Of a DNA stretch of 64,000 nt, positions 19,748-27,304 are shown piece by piece. Where the stretch lies: positions 744,001 through 808,000 of the forward strand of contig OZ241350.1 of the NCBI GenBank assembly GCA_965200095.1, in the 5' to 3' direction. The notes below the pieces were generated by a model. That model worked only from the letters and a program-made list of their open reading frames with translations, searched no databases and was not told the origin of the DNA. The stretch's first letter is position 1. The number at the start of each line of letters is the position of its first letter. This DNA comes from JANQOH01 sp965200095 (GTDB lineage: Bacteria; Pseudomonadota; Alphaproteobacteria; UBA7887). Position numbers and translations under genes: made by a program.

Positions 19748-21153
19748 CAACGGCCTTCCCGAAGCGCCGCTTCGTCAACGACCCGGACGGCGCGCGCCTG
19801 CCGATCAAGGTCGACTCCACGTCGAACGGCGAGTTCGCGCCCATCCCGCTCGATGCCGTCAACCGGGGCGCCGCGCGGCTGGCGCAGCGATGGGCCGGCG
19901 AGAACGCCCGCCGTCACGGCGTGTCGCGGCGCGCCTTCATGGTTTCGGCCTGCGGCGCGGCGACCGCGCTGCTCGCCCTCAACCGCGCCAACGCCGACGC
20001 CGGGCGCACCGGCGGCTTCTTCGACCTGACCGAAACCGCCGCGCTGGACCCCGACGCCGCCGCAGAACGCCTGGACGGGCGCGAATTCGTCTTCGACGTC
20101 CAGGGGCATTTCGTCGGGGCGCACGGCCGCGGGCGGGTCGGCCTCGGCGGCGCCGACGCCTTCGTGCGCGACATCTTCGTCGATTCCGACACCGACATGA
20201 TGGTGCTGTCGTTCATCCCCTCGAACCGCGAGCGCGAACTGCTCACCATCGCGGAGGCCGACGAGACGCGCCGCGTCATCGACGCCATGGAGGGGAGCCG
20301 CCGCCTGCTGATCCACGGCCGCGTCAACCCCAACCAGGATGGCGACCTCGACGGCATGGACGAACTCGCCGAACGCTGGGGCGTGTCGGCGTGGAAGACC
20401 TACACCCAATGGGGGCCGGACGGCGCGCCCGGCTTCTTCCTGCACGACCCGCCCGGGGTCGCCCTGATCGAGAAGGCGCGCGCCCTCGGCGTCCGCAATA
20501 TCTGCATCCACAAGGGCCTGCCGTTCGGCCGGCGGTCGTGGGAACACAGCCTCGCGAGCGATATCGGGGTCGCGGCGCGCATGTTCCCCGACGTGAACTT
20601 CCTCGTCTATCACTCGGGCTACATCGCCGGCGAGACCGAGGGCCCCTACGACCCCGACCGCGGGCAAGGCGTCGACGAACTGATCCGGTCGGTGGAGGAG
20701 AACGGCGTCGGGCGCAACGCCAACGTCTATGCGGAACTCGGCAGCACCTGGCGGTTCCTGATGCGCGACCCCGACGGCGCGGCGCACACCGTGGGCAAAC
20801 TCGTCAAGCATATCGGCGAGAACAACGTGCTCTACGGGTCGGACTGTATCTGGTACGGATCGCCGCAGGACCAGATACAGGCGTTCCGCGCGTTCCGGAT
20901 TTCTCCGGCGCTCCAGGAGGCGCACGGTTACGCGCCGATGACCGACGCCTTGCGCGCCCGCATTTTCGGCCTCAACGCGGCGGCGGTCTACGGGATCGAC
21001 GCCGACGAGGTCATCCTTCGCGCGGGCGCCGACCCCTTCGCCCGGCGACGGGAGGCCCGCCGCGCCGCGCCGGACCCGCATTTCCTGACCTTCGGCCCGC
21101 GGACCCGGCGCGAATATGCGGCGCTGCTCAAGGCGCGCGGCGGCGCCCCGTAG
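19744..21153 (+). CDS. Amidohydrolase-2 family protein with Tat signal
   Basis: 469 residues from GTG 19744, which overlaps the HU stop. A twin-arginine motif SRRAFM with RR at 62-63 followed by a hydrophobic stretch (ACGAATALLALNRANA) suggests export folded through Tat, but it lies about 60 residues in, so the true start may be downstream. The body is an amidohydrolase-2 TIM barrel: FDVQGHF takes the place of the usual HxH metal motif on the first strand, ICIHKGLPFG and FLVYHSGY carry later ligands, and VLYGSDCIWYG carries the final Asp. Family members include decarboxylases and lactone or amide hydrolases. The first HxH is only partly kept (QGH), so metal binding may differ. Substrate unknown. 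Confidence 0.75.
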   Translation: MTTAFPKRRFVNDPDGARLPIKVDSTSNGEFAPIPLDAVNRGAARLAQRWAGENARRHGVSRRAFMVSACGAATALLALNRANADAGRTGGFFDLTETAALDPDAAAERLDGREFVFDVQGHFVGAHGRGRVGLGGADAFVRDIFVDSDTDMMVLSFIPSNRERELLTIAEADETRRVIDAMEGSRRLLIHGRVNPNQDGDLDGMDELAERWGVSAWKTYTQWGPDGAPGFFLHDPPGVALIEKARALGVRNICIHKGLPFGRRSWEHSLASDIGVAARMFPDVNFLVYHSGYIAGETEGPYDPDRGQGVDELIRSVEENGVGRNANVYAELGSTWRFLMRDPDGAAHTVGKLVKHIGENNVLYGSDCIWYGSPQDQIQAFRAFRISPALQEAHGYAPMTDALRARIFGLNAAAVYGIDADEVILRAGADPFARRREARRAAPDPHFLTFGPRTRREYAALLKARGGAP

Positions 21154-21164
21154 GCCGTCGGCGG

Positions 21165-22055
21165 TCACTCAGCCGGGCGCCAGACGCCTTCCCCGTCGGG
21201 CGGACCGTGGCGGCGGACGCGGCCCGTCTCGGCGAGATGCAGCAGGTGCGCGAGCACCGACCGCCCGGCCGCGCCGTGCAGACGCGCGTCGAGGCCGGCA
21301 TAGAGCCGGCGCACCATCGCCGGAACCGCGCCCACGCCGTCGGCGACGCAGCGCAGGATCTGCGCCTCGCGCCGCCGCCGGTGGCCGGCGAGCACGCGCA
21401 CGAACGGCGCGGGTTCGGCGATGGGCGCGCCATGCGTCGGGTAGTAGCGCGCATCGTCGCGCGCCCGCAATTTGGCGAGCGACGCCATATACGCCCCCAT
21501 GTCGCCGTCCGGCGGCGACACCACCGTCGTCGACCAGCCCATGACGTGATCGCCGGAAAACAGCGCCCGTTCCTCCTCCAGCGCGAAACAGAGATGGTTC
21601 GAGGTGTGGCCGGGGGTGTGAACGGCCCTTAGCGTCCAGCCGGGGCCGCTCACCGCATCGCCGTCGCGCATCTCGCGGTCGGGGACGAAATCGAAATCGC
21701 CGCCTTCCTCCACGGGGACGCCGCGGTCGGCGCCGTGGGTGCCGTAGCCCCAAGTCGGCGCGCCGGTCAGCGCCCGAAGCCGCGCCGCCGCCGGCGAATG
21801 GTCGAGATGCGTATGCGTGACGAGGATATGGCTCACCGTCTCGCCGTCCAGCGCCGCCGTCAGGGCCCGGACGTGCTCGTCGACGGCCGGGCCCGGGTCG
21901 ATGACAGCGACCGCGCCGTTGCCGACGATATAGGTCCCGGTTCCGCGGAAGGTGAACGGCCCGGGGTTGCGGGCGACCACGCGGCGCACCAGCGGCGTCA
22001 AACGGGCGGCGACGCCGTATTCGAACTCGATGGACTTGTCGAAGGGGATTTCCAT
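21165..22055 (-). CDS. Metallo-beta-lactamase-fold hydrolase (LACTB2/glyoxalase II type)
   Basis: 296 residues. The dinuclear zinc motif is HTHLDH at 81-86, followed by HTPGHTSNH, the bridging-Asp block LFSGDHVMGW and the last His in YPTHGAPI. A C-terminal winged-helix-like tail (about 225-296) is that of LACTB2-like RNases/hydrolases and BsaA-type proteins. It is convergent with the amidohydrolase gene, with 11 bases between the stops. The substrate could be a thioester, lactone or RNA; the sequence does not decide. Confidence 0.85.
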   Translation of the reverse strand: MEIPFDKSIEFEYGVAARLTPLVRRVVARNPGPFTFRGTGTYIVGNGAVAVIDPGPAVDEHVRALTAALDGETVSHILVTHTHLDHSPAAARLRALTGAPTWGYGTHGADRGVPVEEGGDFDFVPDREMRDGDAVSGPGWTLRAVHTPGHTSNHLCFALEEERALFSGDHVMGWSTTVVSPPDGDMGAYMASLAKLRARDDARYYPTHGAPIAEPAPFVRVLAGHRRRREAQILRCVADGVGAVPAMVRRLYAGLDARLHGAAGRSVLAHLLHLAETGRVRRHGPPDGEGVWRPAE

Positions 22056-22078
22056 GTCGGGGCCGACGGGCGGCAGAT

Positions 22079-22369
22079 TCAGGAGATGACCGCCGCGATC
22101 CCGGTGGCTATCCCCGCCGCGGCGATCATGCCCCCGATCACGCCGGACAGCACCCAGACCTTTAACTTCTGGACATCCTCCTTCAATTTCTGGACGTCCT
22201 CCTTCGTCGCCAGATGGACAACCTCCCTTTCGAGAAAAGAGTCGAACCTGGCTTCCAGGCGCACCAACCGGATGTCCGCGGCCTCTCTCCGGTCCACACC
22301 CGAATGCGACTTCGCCCCGGGATCGGGAGAGGCCCGGCTCGCCGCGCCGTCGCGCGCGGGAACGCTCAC
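22079..22369 (-). CDS. Small membrane protein with a coiled coil
   Basis: 96 residues from a GTG at 22369 whose bases overlap the TGA of the upstream gene (GTGA). A charged coiled coil (LVRLEARFDSFLEREVVHLA and the doubled KEDVQKLK) is followed by one hydrophobic helix, VWVLSGVIGGMIAAAGIATG, at the C-terminus. It would be a tail-anchored inner-membrane protein. The layout recalls DUF1640-like small proteins (compare 41080-41397). Function unknown. Confidence 0.6.
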   Translation of the reverse strand: MSVPARDGAASRASPDPGAKSHSGVDRREAADIRLVRLEARFDSFLEREVVHLATKEDVQKLKEDVQKLKVWVLSGVIGGMIAAAGIATGIAAVIS

Positions 22370-22638
22370 GCGCGCTCCTCGGCCAGCGTCAGCCAGTCCC
22401 ATAGCGAACGGGCGGCGTAACCGGACCACGTCTCGTTCAGTTTGAAGACGACGCCGTGCGCCCCCTCGATGCGGTCATCGCCCTTGATGCCGGCGGAAAT
22501 CGCGACATTCTCCGCGATGGTATTGTCCGCAACCAGGAAGAGAGTGTCGGACAGCCGGTAACATTCCGGATAGGCGCCGCGGACCCGTTCCTCGACATCC
22601 GGGTTCGGATCGCTCAAGGCGACAGCAAAAACACGCAT
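22366..22638 (-). CDS. Hypothetical protein, 90 residues
   Basis: MRVFAVALSDPNPDVEERVR opens a small soluble protein with no signal peptide or membrane segment. It contains LSDTLFLVADNTIAENVAIS and ends in an aromatic stretch, ETWSGYAARSLWDWL. I do not recognise the family, but the pattern (a beta-rich start, then short helices) resembles small proteins paired with coiled-coil membrane partners. It overlaps the next gene by four bases, so the two are coupled. Confidence 0.6.
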   Translation of the reverse strand: MRVFAVALSDPNPDVEERVRGAYPECYRLSDTLFLVADNTIAENVAISAGIKGDDRIEGAHGVVFKLNETWSGYAARSLWDWLTLAEERA

Positions 22639-22812
22639 TATGCGGTCCCCCCTCGTGGATTGGCCGAGGCCACTATAGCGCCATCGTTCCCCTCGTTGAA
22701 TCGGGAGGGACCGATCGGCGGGAATTCTCTTGCGGCCCGTAGCGACGCCGCGGTCCGGTCACGGTCCTCCCCGGGGGCGATATCCATCGCCACGATGAGA
22801 ATCGCCGCCCGA

Positions 22813-23562
22813 TCAGCAGCCGAGTCGCGCCGCCAGCTCGTGGAAATCGACGGCGACGATGTCCCAGTCCGAGTCGGGGGCGAGGTCTTCGGTCTGGTCG
22901 GGGCCGTATTCGGTGGGCCGCGCCACGAAAGCCGTGCGCATCCCGCGCGCCCGCGCCGCATGCAGGTCGCCGTTATGCGCCGCGACCATCATCGTCTGTT
23001 CCGGCTTCAGCCCCAGCATGGCGATGCTGATGTCGTAGACCTCCGGCCGCGGCTTGTATTGCCGCGCCATTTCGGCGCCGAGCGGCGCGTCCCACACGAC
23101 CTTTGCGCGCCGCGCCATGTTCACGATCAGCGCCACATGGCCGTTCGACAGCGCGGCGAGCAGATAGCGGCGCCGCAGCCGCGCCATCCCGTCCTGCGTG
23201 TCGATCCACCCTTCCAGGCGATGCCAGACCCGGTTGAGACGGTCCTTTTCCGTCTCGCTCAGCCCCTCGAGGCCGAAGCGCGGCGCCAGGCGGTCGAGGA
23301 TCTCGCGATGCAGCACGTCGAGACGGACATAGTCCCGCCGCCCCTCGCGCACCGGCGTCATCGCCGGCTGGTAGCCGGCGCGCCAGGCGTCGGCGAAGGC
23401 CTCCCAGTCGGCGTCGATCTTCTTCGCGGCGCCGAGCGCCCGACATTCGCGGATGATCGAACCGCGCCAGTCCACCACCGTTCCGAACACGTCGAAGCAC
23501 AGCGCCCGGACGCCGGAGACCGGGTTGTCGCTTATGTTATCGGTCGCCCTGCGGCCGGTCAT
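22813..23562 (-). CDS. Haloacid dehalogenase, type II
   Basis: 249 residues from ATG 23562, which overlaps the TGA of the molybdo-hydroxylase gene (ATGA). HAD motif I is CFDVFGTVVDWR with nucleophile D24; motif II is ALSNGH; the Lys of motif III is in QYKPRPEVY; motif IV is reduced to MVAAHNGDL. These features are those of 2-haloacid dehalogenases, which hydrolyse L-2-haloacids to 2-hydroxy acids, though many annotated members have other substrates. It is the third gene of a tightly overlapping operon with an aldolase-like enzyme and a molybdo-hydroxylase. Confidence 0.88.
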   Translation of the reverse strand: MTGRRATDNISDNPVSGVRALCFDVFGTVVDWRGSIIRECRALGAAKKIDADWEAFADAWRAGYQPAMTPVREGRRDYVRLDVLHREILDRLAPRFGLEGLSETEKDRLNRVWHRLEGWIDTQDGMARLRRRYLLAALSNGHVALIVNMARRAKVVWDAPLGAEMARQYKPRPEVYDISIAMLGLKPEQTMMVAAHNGDLHAARARGMRTAFVARPTEYGPDQTEDLAPDSDWDIVAVDFHELAARLGC

Positions 23563-25862
23563 TCCCCGCCTCCCCGAGCCTCCCTGAGCGCCCGCCACAC
23601 CCGTTCCGGCGTCAGCGGCATGTCCAGATGGCGCACGCCGCACGGCGCGAGCGCATCGACGACGGCGTTGACGAAGGCCGGCGGCGACCCGGCGGCTCCG
23701 GCCTCGCCGCAGCCCTTGAAACCCGCCGGGTTCGACGGGCACGGCGTTTCCACCGGCGCGAAATCGATGGGCGGCAGGTCGCCGGCCCGCGGCAGGCAGT
23801 AATCCATGAAGGACCCCGAAAGCAGCTGGCCCGACGGGTCGTGAACCGTCGCCTCGAACCCGGCCTGGCCGAGGCCCTGCGCGACCCCGCCATGCACCTG
23901 GCCCGCGAGCAGCAGCGGGTTCAGCACCCGCCCGAAATCATGCGCCGCCGTATAGCGTTCGATGGCGACGGCGCCGGTTTCGGGGTCGACCTCGACCTCG
24001 CAGACATGGCAGCCGTTGGGATAGGTGTGATTCTCCGGCGCGAAGCGGCCCACCGCGCGCAGGTCGATGTCGCGCGCCGCCGCGGCGCGCGCCACCGCCT
24101 CCCAGTCCGCCGCGCGGTCCGTGCCGACGATGCGGAACGCGCCGTCCTCGAAAGCGATGTCGCCGGCCGCCGCTTCCAATGCGTCGCCGGCGAGCGGTTT
24201 CGCCAGGTCGACGACCGCGCGCGCCGCGGCCGCGAGGCACGCTCCGCCGAGGGGGATCGAACGCGAGCCGCCGGTCCCCTGGCCCTCCGCCACCCGGTCG
24301 GTGTCGCCCTGGACGACCGCCACGCGCTCCGGGTCGATGCCCAGGAAGTCGCCGGCGATCTGCGCGAGCGCCGTCTCGTGCCCCTGTCCGTTGGCCATTG
24401 CGCCCGACAGCACCGTCGCCGAACCGTCCGCCTCGATGCGCAGTTCGGCGCTGTCCGCCACCCCGTGGCCGCAGCGTTCGACGAAGACCGCCAGGCCGAT
24501 GCCGCGCCGCCGCCCCTGCGCTTCGGAAACCGCCCGCCGCGCCGCGAAGCCGCTCCAGTCGGCTTCGGCCATCCCGCGCGTCAGCATCGCCGGGTAGTCG
24601 CCGCTGTCGTAGGTCAGGCCGAGCGGCGTGCGGAACGGCAGTTCGTCCGGCGCGACGAGGTTGCGCCGCCGCAGCTCGATCCGGTCGATCCCCGTCTCGC
24701 GCGCCGCCAGGTCCACCAGGCGTTCGAGCAGATGCAGGTTCTCCGGGCGCCCCGCGCCGCGATAGACTTCGGTCGGCACGGCGTTGGTCAGCACGCCCCG
24801 CGCCCGGACATGGATCGCCGGCGTGCGGTAGGCGCCCGAAAACGACGCCGCGTTCAGCGTTGGCGGGATGGCGCCGCGGCCGCTGGCATGAGCGCCGAGG
24901 TCGGCCGTGACATCGACCTCGAGCGCGAGGAACCGCCCGTCGGCGTCGAGCGCCAGGGTGGCGTCCGTCACCCGGCCGCGCCCCTGATAGTCGGTGAGGA
25001 AGCCGTCGCTCCGCGACCCCACCCAACGGACCGGTCGCCCCAGCGCGCGCGCCGCCCACAGCAACAGCGGCTGTTCGCGATAGAGCGAATTCTTGACGCC
25101 GAACCCCCCGCCCACATCTTCGACGACAACGCGGAAGCGGTCTTCGGGCAACCCGAAGACCTGCGCGAGTTCGCTGCGCAGCGGGTGCGGCATCTGCGAC
25201 GCGCAACGCAGCGTGAAGCGTCCGCTCGCGGCGTCCCACGAGCCGAGGGCGGCGCGGGTTTCGAGGGCGCCGACGACGACGCGCGGGTTCGCGGCGCGCA
25301 GCCGGATCCGGTGGGCCGCCGCCGCCATCGCCGCACGCACCGCGGCGGCGTCGCCGGCCTCCCAGTCGAAGCACAGATTGCCGGGGACGCCGCCCCACAA
25401 TTGCGGCGCGCCGGCGGCGAGAGCCTCCGCCGCGTCGACGACCGCCGGGCGTTCGGCGATGTCGCAGGCGACGAGTTCGGCGGCCGCCTGCGCCGCCGCC
25501 TCGGTCTCCGCGACGACCATGGCGACGGTGTCCCCCACGAAGCGCACCCTGTCTTCGGCGAGCACGGGTTGATCGGGGAAGACCGGCGCCTTGCCGTCGC
25601 TTTGGCGCGGGCGCGCGACGACGGGAAGCGGCCCGAGCGCGCCGCCGAGGTCGGCGGCGGTCCAGACCGCCAGCACTCCCGGCGCGGCGCGCGCCGCGGC
25701 GCAATCGACCGAACGCAACTCCCCATGCGCGATGTCCGAGCGGACGAACCATGCATGGGCCAGCCCCGGCGGCGCCATGTCGGCGACGAAGCGCCCGGCG
25801 CCCGTGAGCAGGCGCCGGTCTTCCTTGCGCCGCAGCGGCTGGCCGATGCCGAACCGGGTCAC
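23559..25862 (-). CDS. Molybdopterin-dependent hydroxylase large subunit (CoxL/XDH type), without partner subunits
   Basis: 767 residues from a GTG at 25862 overlapping the upstream TGA. It has the N-terminal a/b hammerhead (GIGQPLRRKEDRRLLTGAGR), then the Moco-binding blocks VEDVGGGFGVK, VYRGAGRPE and GQGHETALAQIAGDFL, and the catalytic Glu at about 720 in GCGEAGAAGSP. The AYRCSFR loop of true CO dehydrogenase is absent, so this is a hydroxylase of an unknown organic substrate. Such enzymes normally need an FAD subunit and a 2Fe-2S subunit, and neither is encoded nearby. It is coupled to the aldolase-like gene before it and the HAD gene after it. Confidence 0.9.
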   Translation of the reverse strand: MTRFGIGQPLRRKEDRRLLTGAGRFVADMAPPGLAHAWFVRSDIAHGELRSVDCAAARAAPGVLAVWTAADLGGALGPLPVVARPRQSDGKAPVFPDQPVLAEDRVRFVGDTVAMVVAETEAAAQAAAELVACDIAERPAVVDAAEALAAGAPQLWGGVPGNLCFDWEAGDAAAVRAAMAAAAHRIRLRAANPRVVVGALETRAALGSWDAASGRFTLRCASQMPHPLRSELAQVFGLPEDRFRVVVEDVGGGFGVKNSLYREQPLLLWAARALGRPVRWVGSRSDGFLTDYQGRGRVTDATLALDADGRFLALEVDVTADLGAHASGRGAIPPTLNAASFSGAYRTPAIHVRARGVLTNAVPTEVYRGAGRPENLHLLERLVDLAARETGIDRIELRRRNLVAPDELPFRTPLGLTYDSGDYPAMLTRGMAEADWSGFAARRAVSEAQGRRRGIGLAVFVERCGHGVADSAELRIEADGSATVLSGAMANGQGHETALAQIAGDFLGIDPERVAVVQGDTDRVAEGQGTGGSRSIPLGGACLAAAARAVVDLAKPLAGDALEAAAGDIAFEDGAFRIVGTDRAADWEAVARAAAARDIDLRAVGRFAPENHTYPNGCHVCEVEVDPETGAVAIERYTAAHDFGRVLNPLLLAGQVHGGVAQGLGQAGFEATVHDPSGQLLSGSFMDYCLPRAGDLPPIDFAPVETPCPSNPAGFKGCGEAGAAGSPPAFVNAVVDALAPCGVRHLDMPLTPERVWRALREARGGGE

Positions 25863-27004
25863 GGATTGCCCCGCGCCGCCACCGGCCGGATATCCGCCAG
25901 CGTATCGCCCCGCACGCAGTGATAGACATCGTAGAGGTTCACCGTCGGGTCGCAATGGGGCGCCTGGCAGACGACCTGCGCCCCCACCGCGAGGCGCTCG
26001 TTGGCGGTTCCGTAATCGACGGCGCCGTGTTCGTCGCCGAGAAAGCGGTAGGTTGCGCCCGCGGGCGCGCCGCCGGCGAAAACCGGCGCCGGCCCGTCGG
26101 TCGCGAAACTCTTCAATCCGGCGTCGATGACCGCATGGCTGTCGTGGACATCGTTGACCACCGTGGCGTGGACGAACAGCGCCGGCGCGAAGGGCCGCGG
26201 GTCCTCCGGCGTCAGCGCGCAGGCGTCGTATTCCACGTCGGCGAAGACGTAGGAACCCGCCTGCAATTCGTTCAGGACGCCTTCGCGGTGGTCGATGTCG
26301 TGGGTGCCGGTTCCGCCGCCGGTAACGAGCGCCGGCGGCAGACCCGCTTCCGTCAGCGCCGCGACCGCCTCGCCGATGCGCGCGCTCTGCACGGCGACGG
26401 CGGCGCGGCGTTCGTCGAAATCCGCAATGTGCTGCAAATGGCCGTAATAGGCTTGCAGTCCGGCGAATTCGAGCCTCTCCGCCGCCGCGGCGAGACGCGC
26501 CAGCGCCACGGCCGCGGCAGCGTCCCGCGCGCCGGTGCGGCGGGTTCCTACGTCGAAATCGACGACGACCCTGAGCGGCGCCGCCGTGTCCGTCGCCCGC
26601 GCGGCGTCCGCCAGCGCCGCGAGGTGGGCGGCGGTGTCGCTGACGACCGCGAGGTCCGGCGCCTTGCGATGCAGCGCCATGAGCCGCGCAACCTTCGCCG
26701 CGCCCGTGGGGGGCGAGGTGACGAGGATGCCGGAGACCCCCGCTTCGGTCAGGACTTCGGCTTCGCGCAGCGTGGCGCAGCACTGGCCTGCGGCGCCGGC
26801 GGCGATTTGCGCCCGCGCGATGTCCGGCGATTTGTGGCTTTTCGCGTGCGGGCGCAGCGCCTGGCCGGCGCCCCGGCAATGCGCCGCCATCGCCGCGATG
26901 TTCCGTTCCATCGCATCGAGATCGAGCACGAGCGCCGGCGTATGCAGCCGCTGCCGCCCGCCGGGGACGCCGACCAGCTCCGCATTCGGCGACAGCTGCG
27001 CCAT
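25859..27004 (-). CDS. D-threonine aldolase / D-serine dehydratase-like PLP enzyme
   Basis: 381 residues from ATG 27004, preceded by GGAAGGAGCC. It is a fold-type III PLP enzyme with an alanine-racemase-like barrel: substrate-side TPALVLDLDAMERN, PLP Lys K55 in RPHAKSHKSP, and the C-terminal metal pair H350/D352 in APHCDPTVNLYD. H and D at this site match D-threonine aldolases; D-serine dehydratases tend to have H and C. The likely reaction is cleavage of a D-3-hydroxy amino acid to glycine and an aldehyde. It heads a three-gene operon, and an aldehyde product could feed the molybdo-hydroxylase; that link is inference. Confidence 0.85.
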   Translation of the reverse strand: MAQLSPNAELVGVPGGRQRLHTPALVLDLDAMERNIAAMAAHCRGAGQALRPHAKSHKSPDIARAQIAAGAAGQCCATLREAEVLTEAGVSGILVTSPPTGAAKVARLMALHRKAPDLAVVSDTAAHLAALADAARATDTAAPLRVVVDFDVGTRRTGARDAAAAVALARLAAAAERLEFAGLQAYYGHLQHIADFDERRAAVAVQSARIGEAVAALTEAGLPPALVTGGGTGTHDIDHREGVLNELQAGSYVFADVEYDACALTPEDPRPFAPALFVHATVVNDVHDSHAVIDAGLKSFATDGPAPVFAGGAPAGATYRFLGDEHGAVDYGTANERLAVGAQVVCQAPHCDPTVNLYDVYHCVRGDTLADIRPVAARGNP

Positions 27005-27304
27005 CTCTCGGCTCCTTCCGTTCGCAGAACGTCGCTCCCGAGGGTAAAGCCGTAGCAACTCCCGCGCAGCCCGGCAAGGAGCGGCCGGCAGTTGTTGCAA
27101 GCCTCGATCATCGAGCGGTGAGACCTTCGGCCGTCCGCACGCTTGCGCCGGTGTTGTGGAGAAGCCTCTCGCCGATCATGAACCTGCTTGGCGGCAGCGT
27201 GTCGCAAGGTTACGTTCTTACGGAAGCAGGGCGCCGCCGGCTGGCGCGCCGGCGGCGCGAATTCTGGCCGAATTGGCGGTTGCGACGGGAAGGCGGCGCG
27301 GACT
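27005..27304. other. Divergent intergenic region between aldolase and defence operons
   Basis: About 300 bp between two genes pointing apart, so promoters for both should be here. No confident -35/-10 pair or repeat is seen. GGAAGG stands about 12 bases before the ATG at 27305. Confidence 0.4.

Noticed and set aside
22639..22812. Small frame between the 90-residue gene and the dehalogenase (22638-22961)
   Set aside because: It overlaps the dehalogenase out of frame and has no ribosome site; the gap holds a family 2 repeat fragment.
23559..25862. Aerobic carbon monoxide dehydrogenase (CoxL)
   Set aside because: The AYRCSFR active-site loop is replaced by VYRGAGR, so it is another member of the hydroxylase family.
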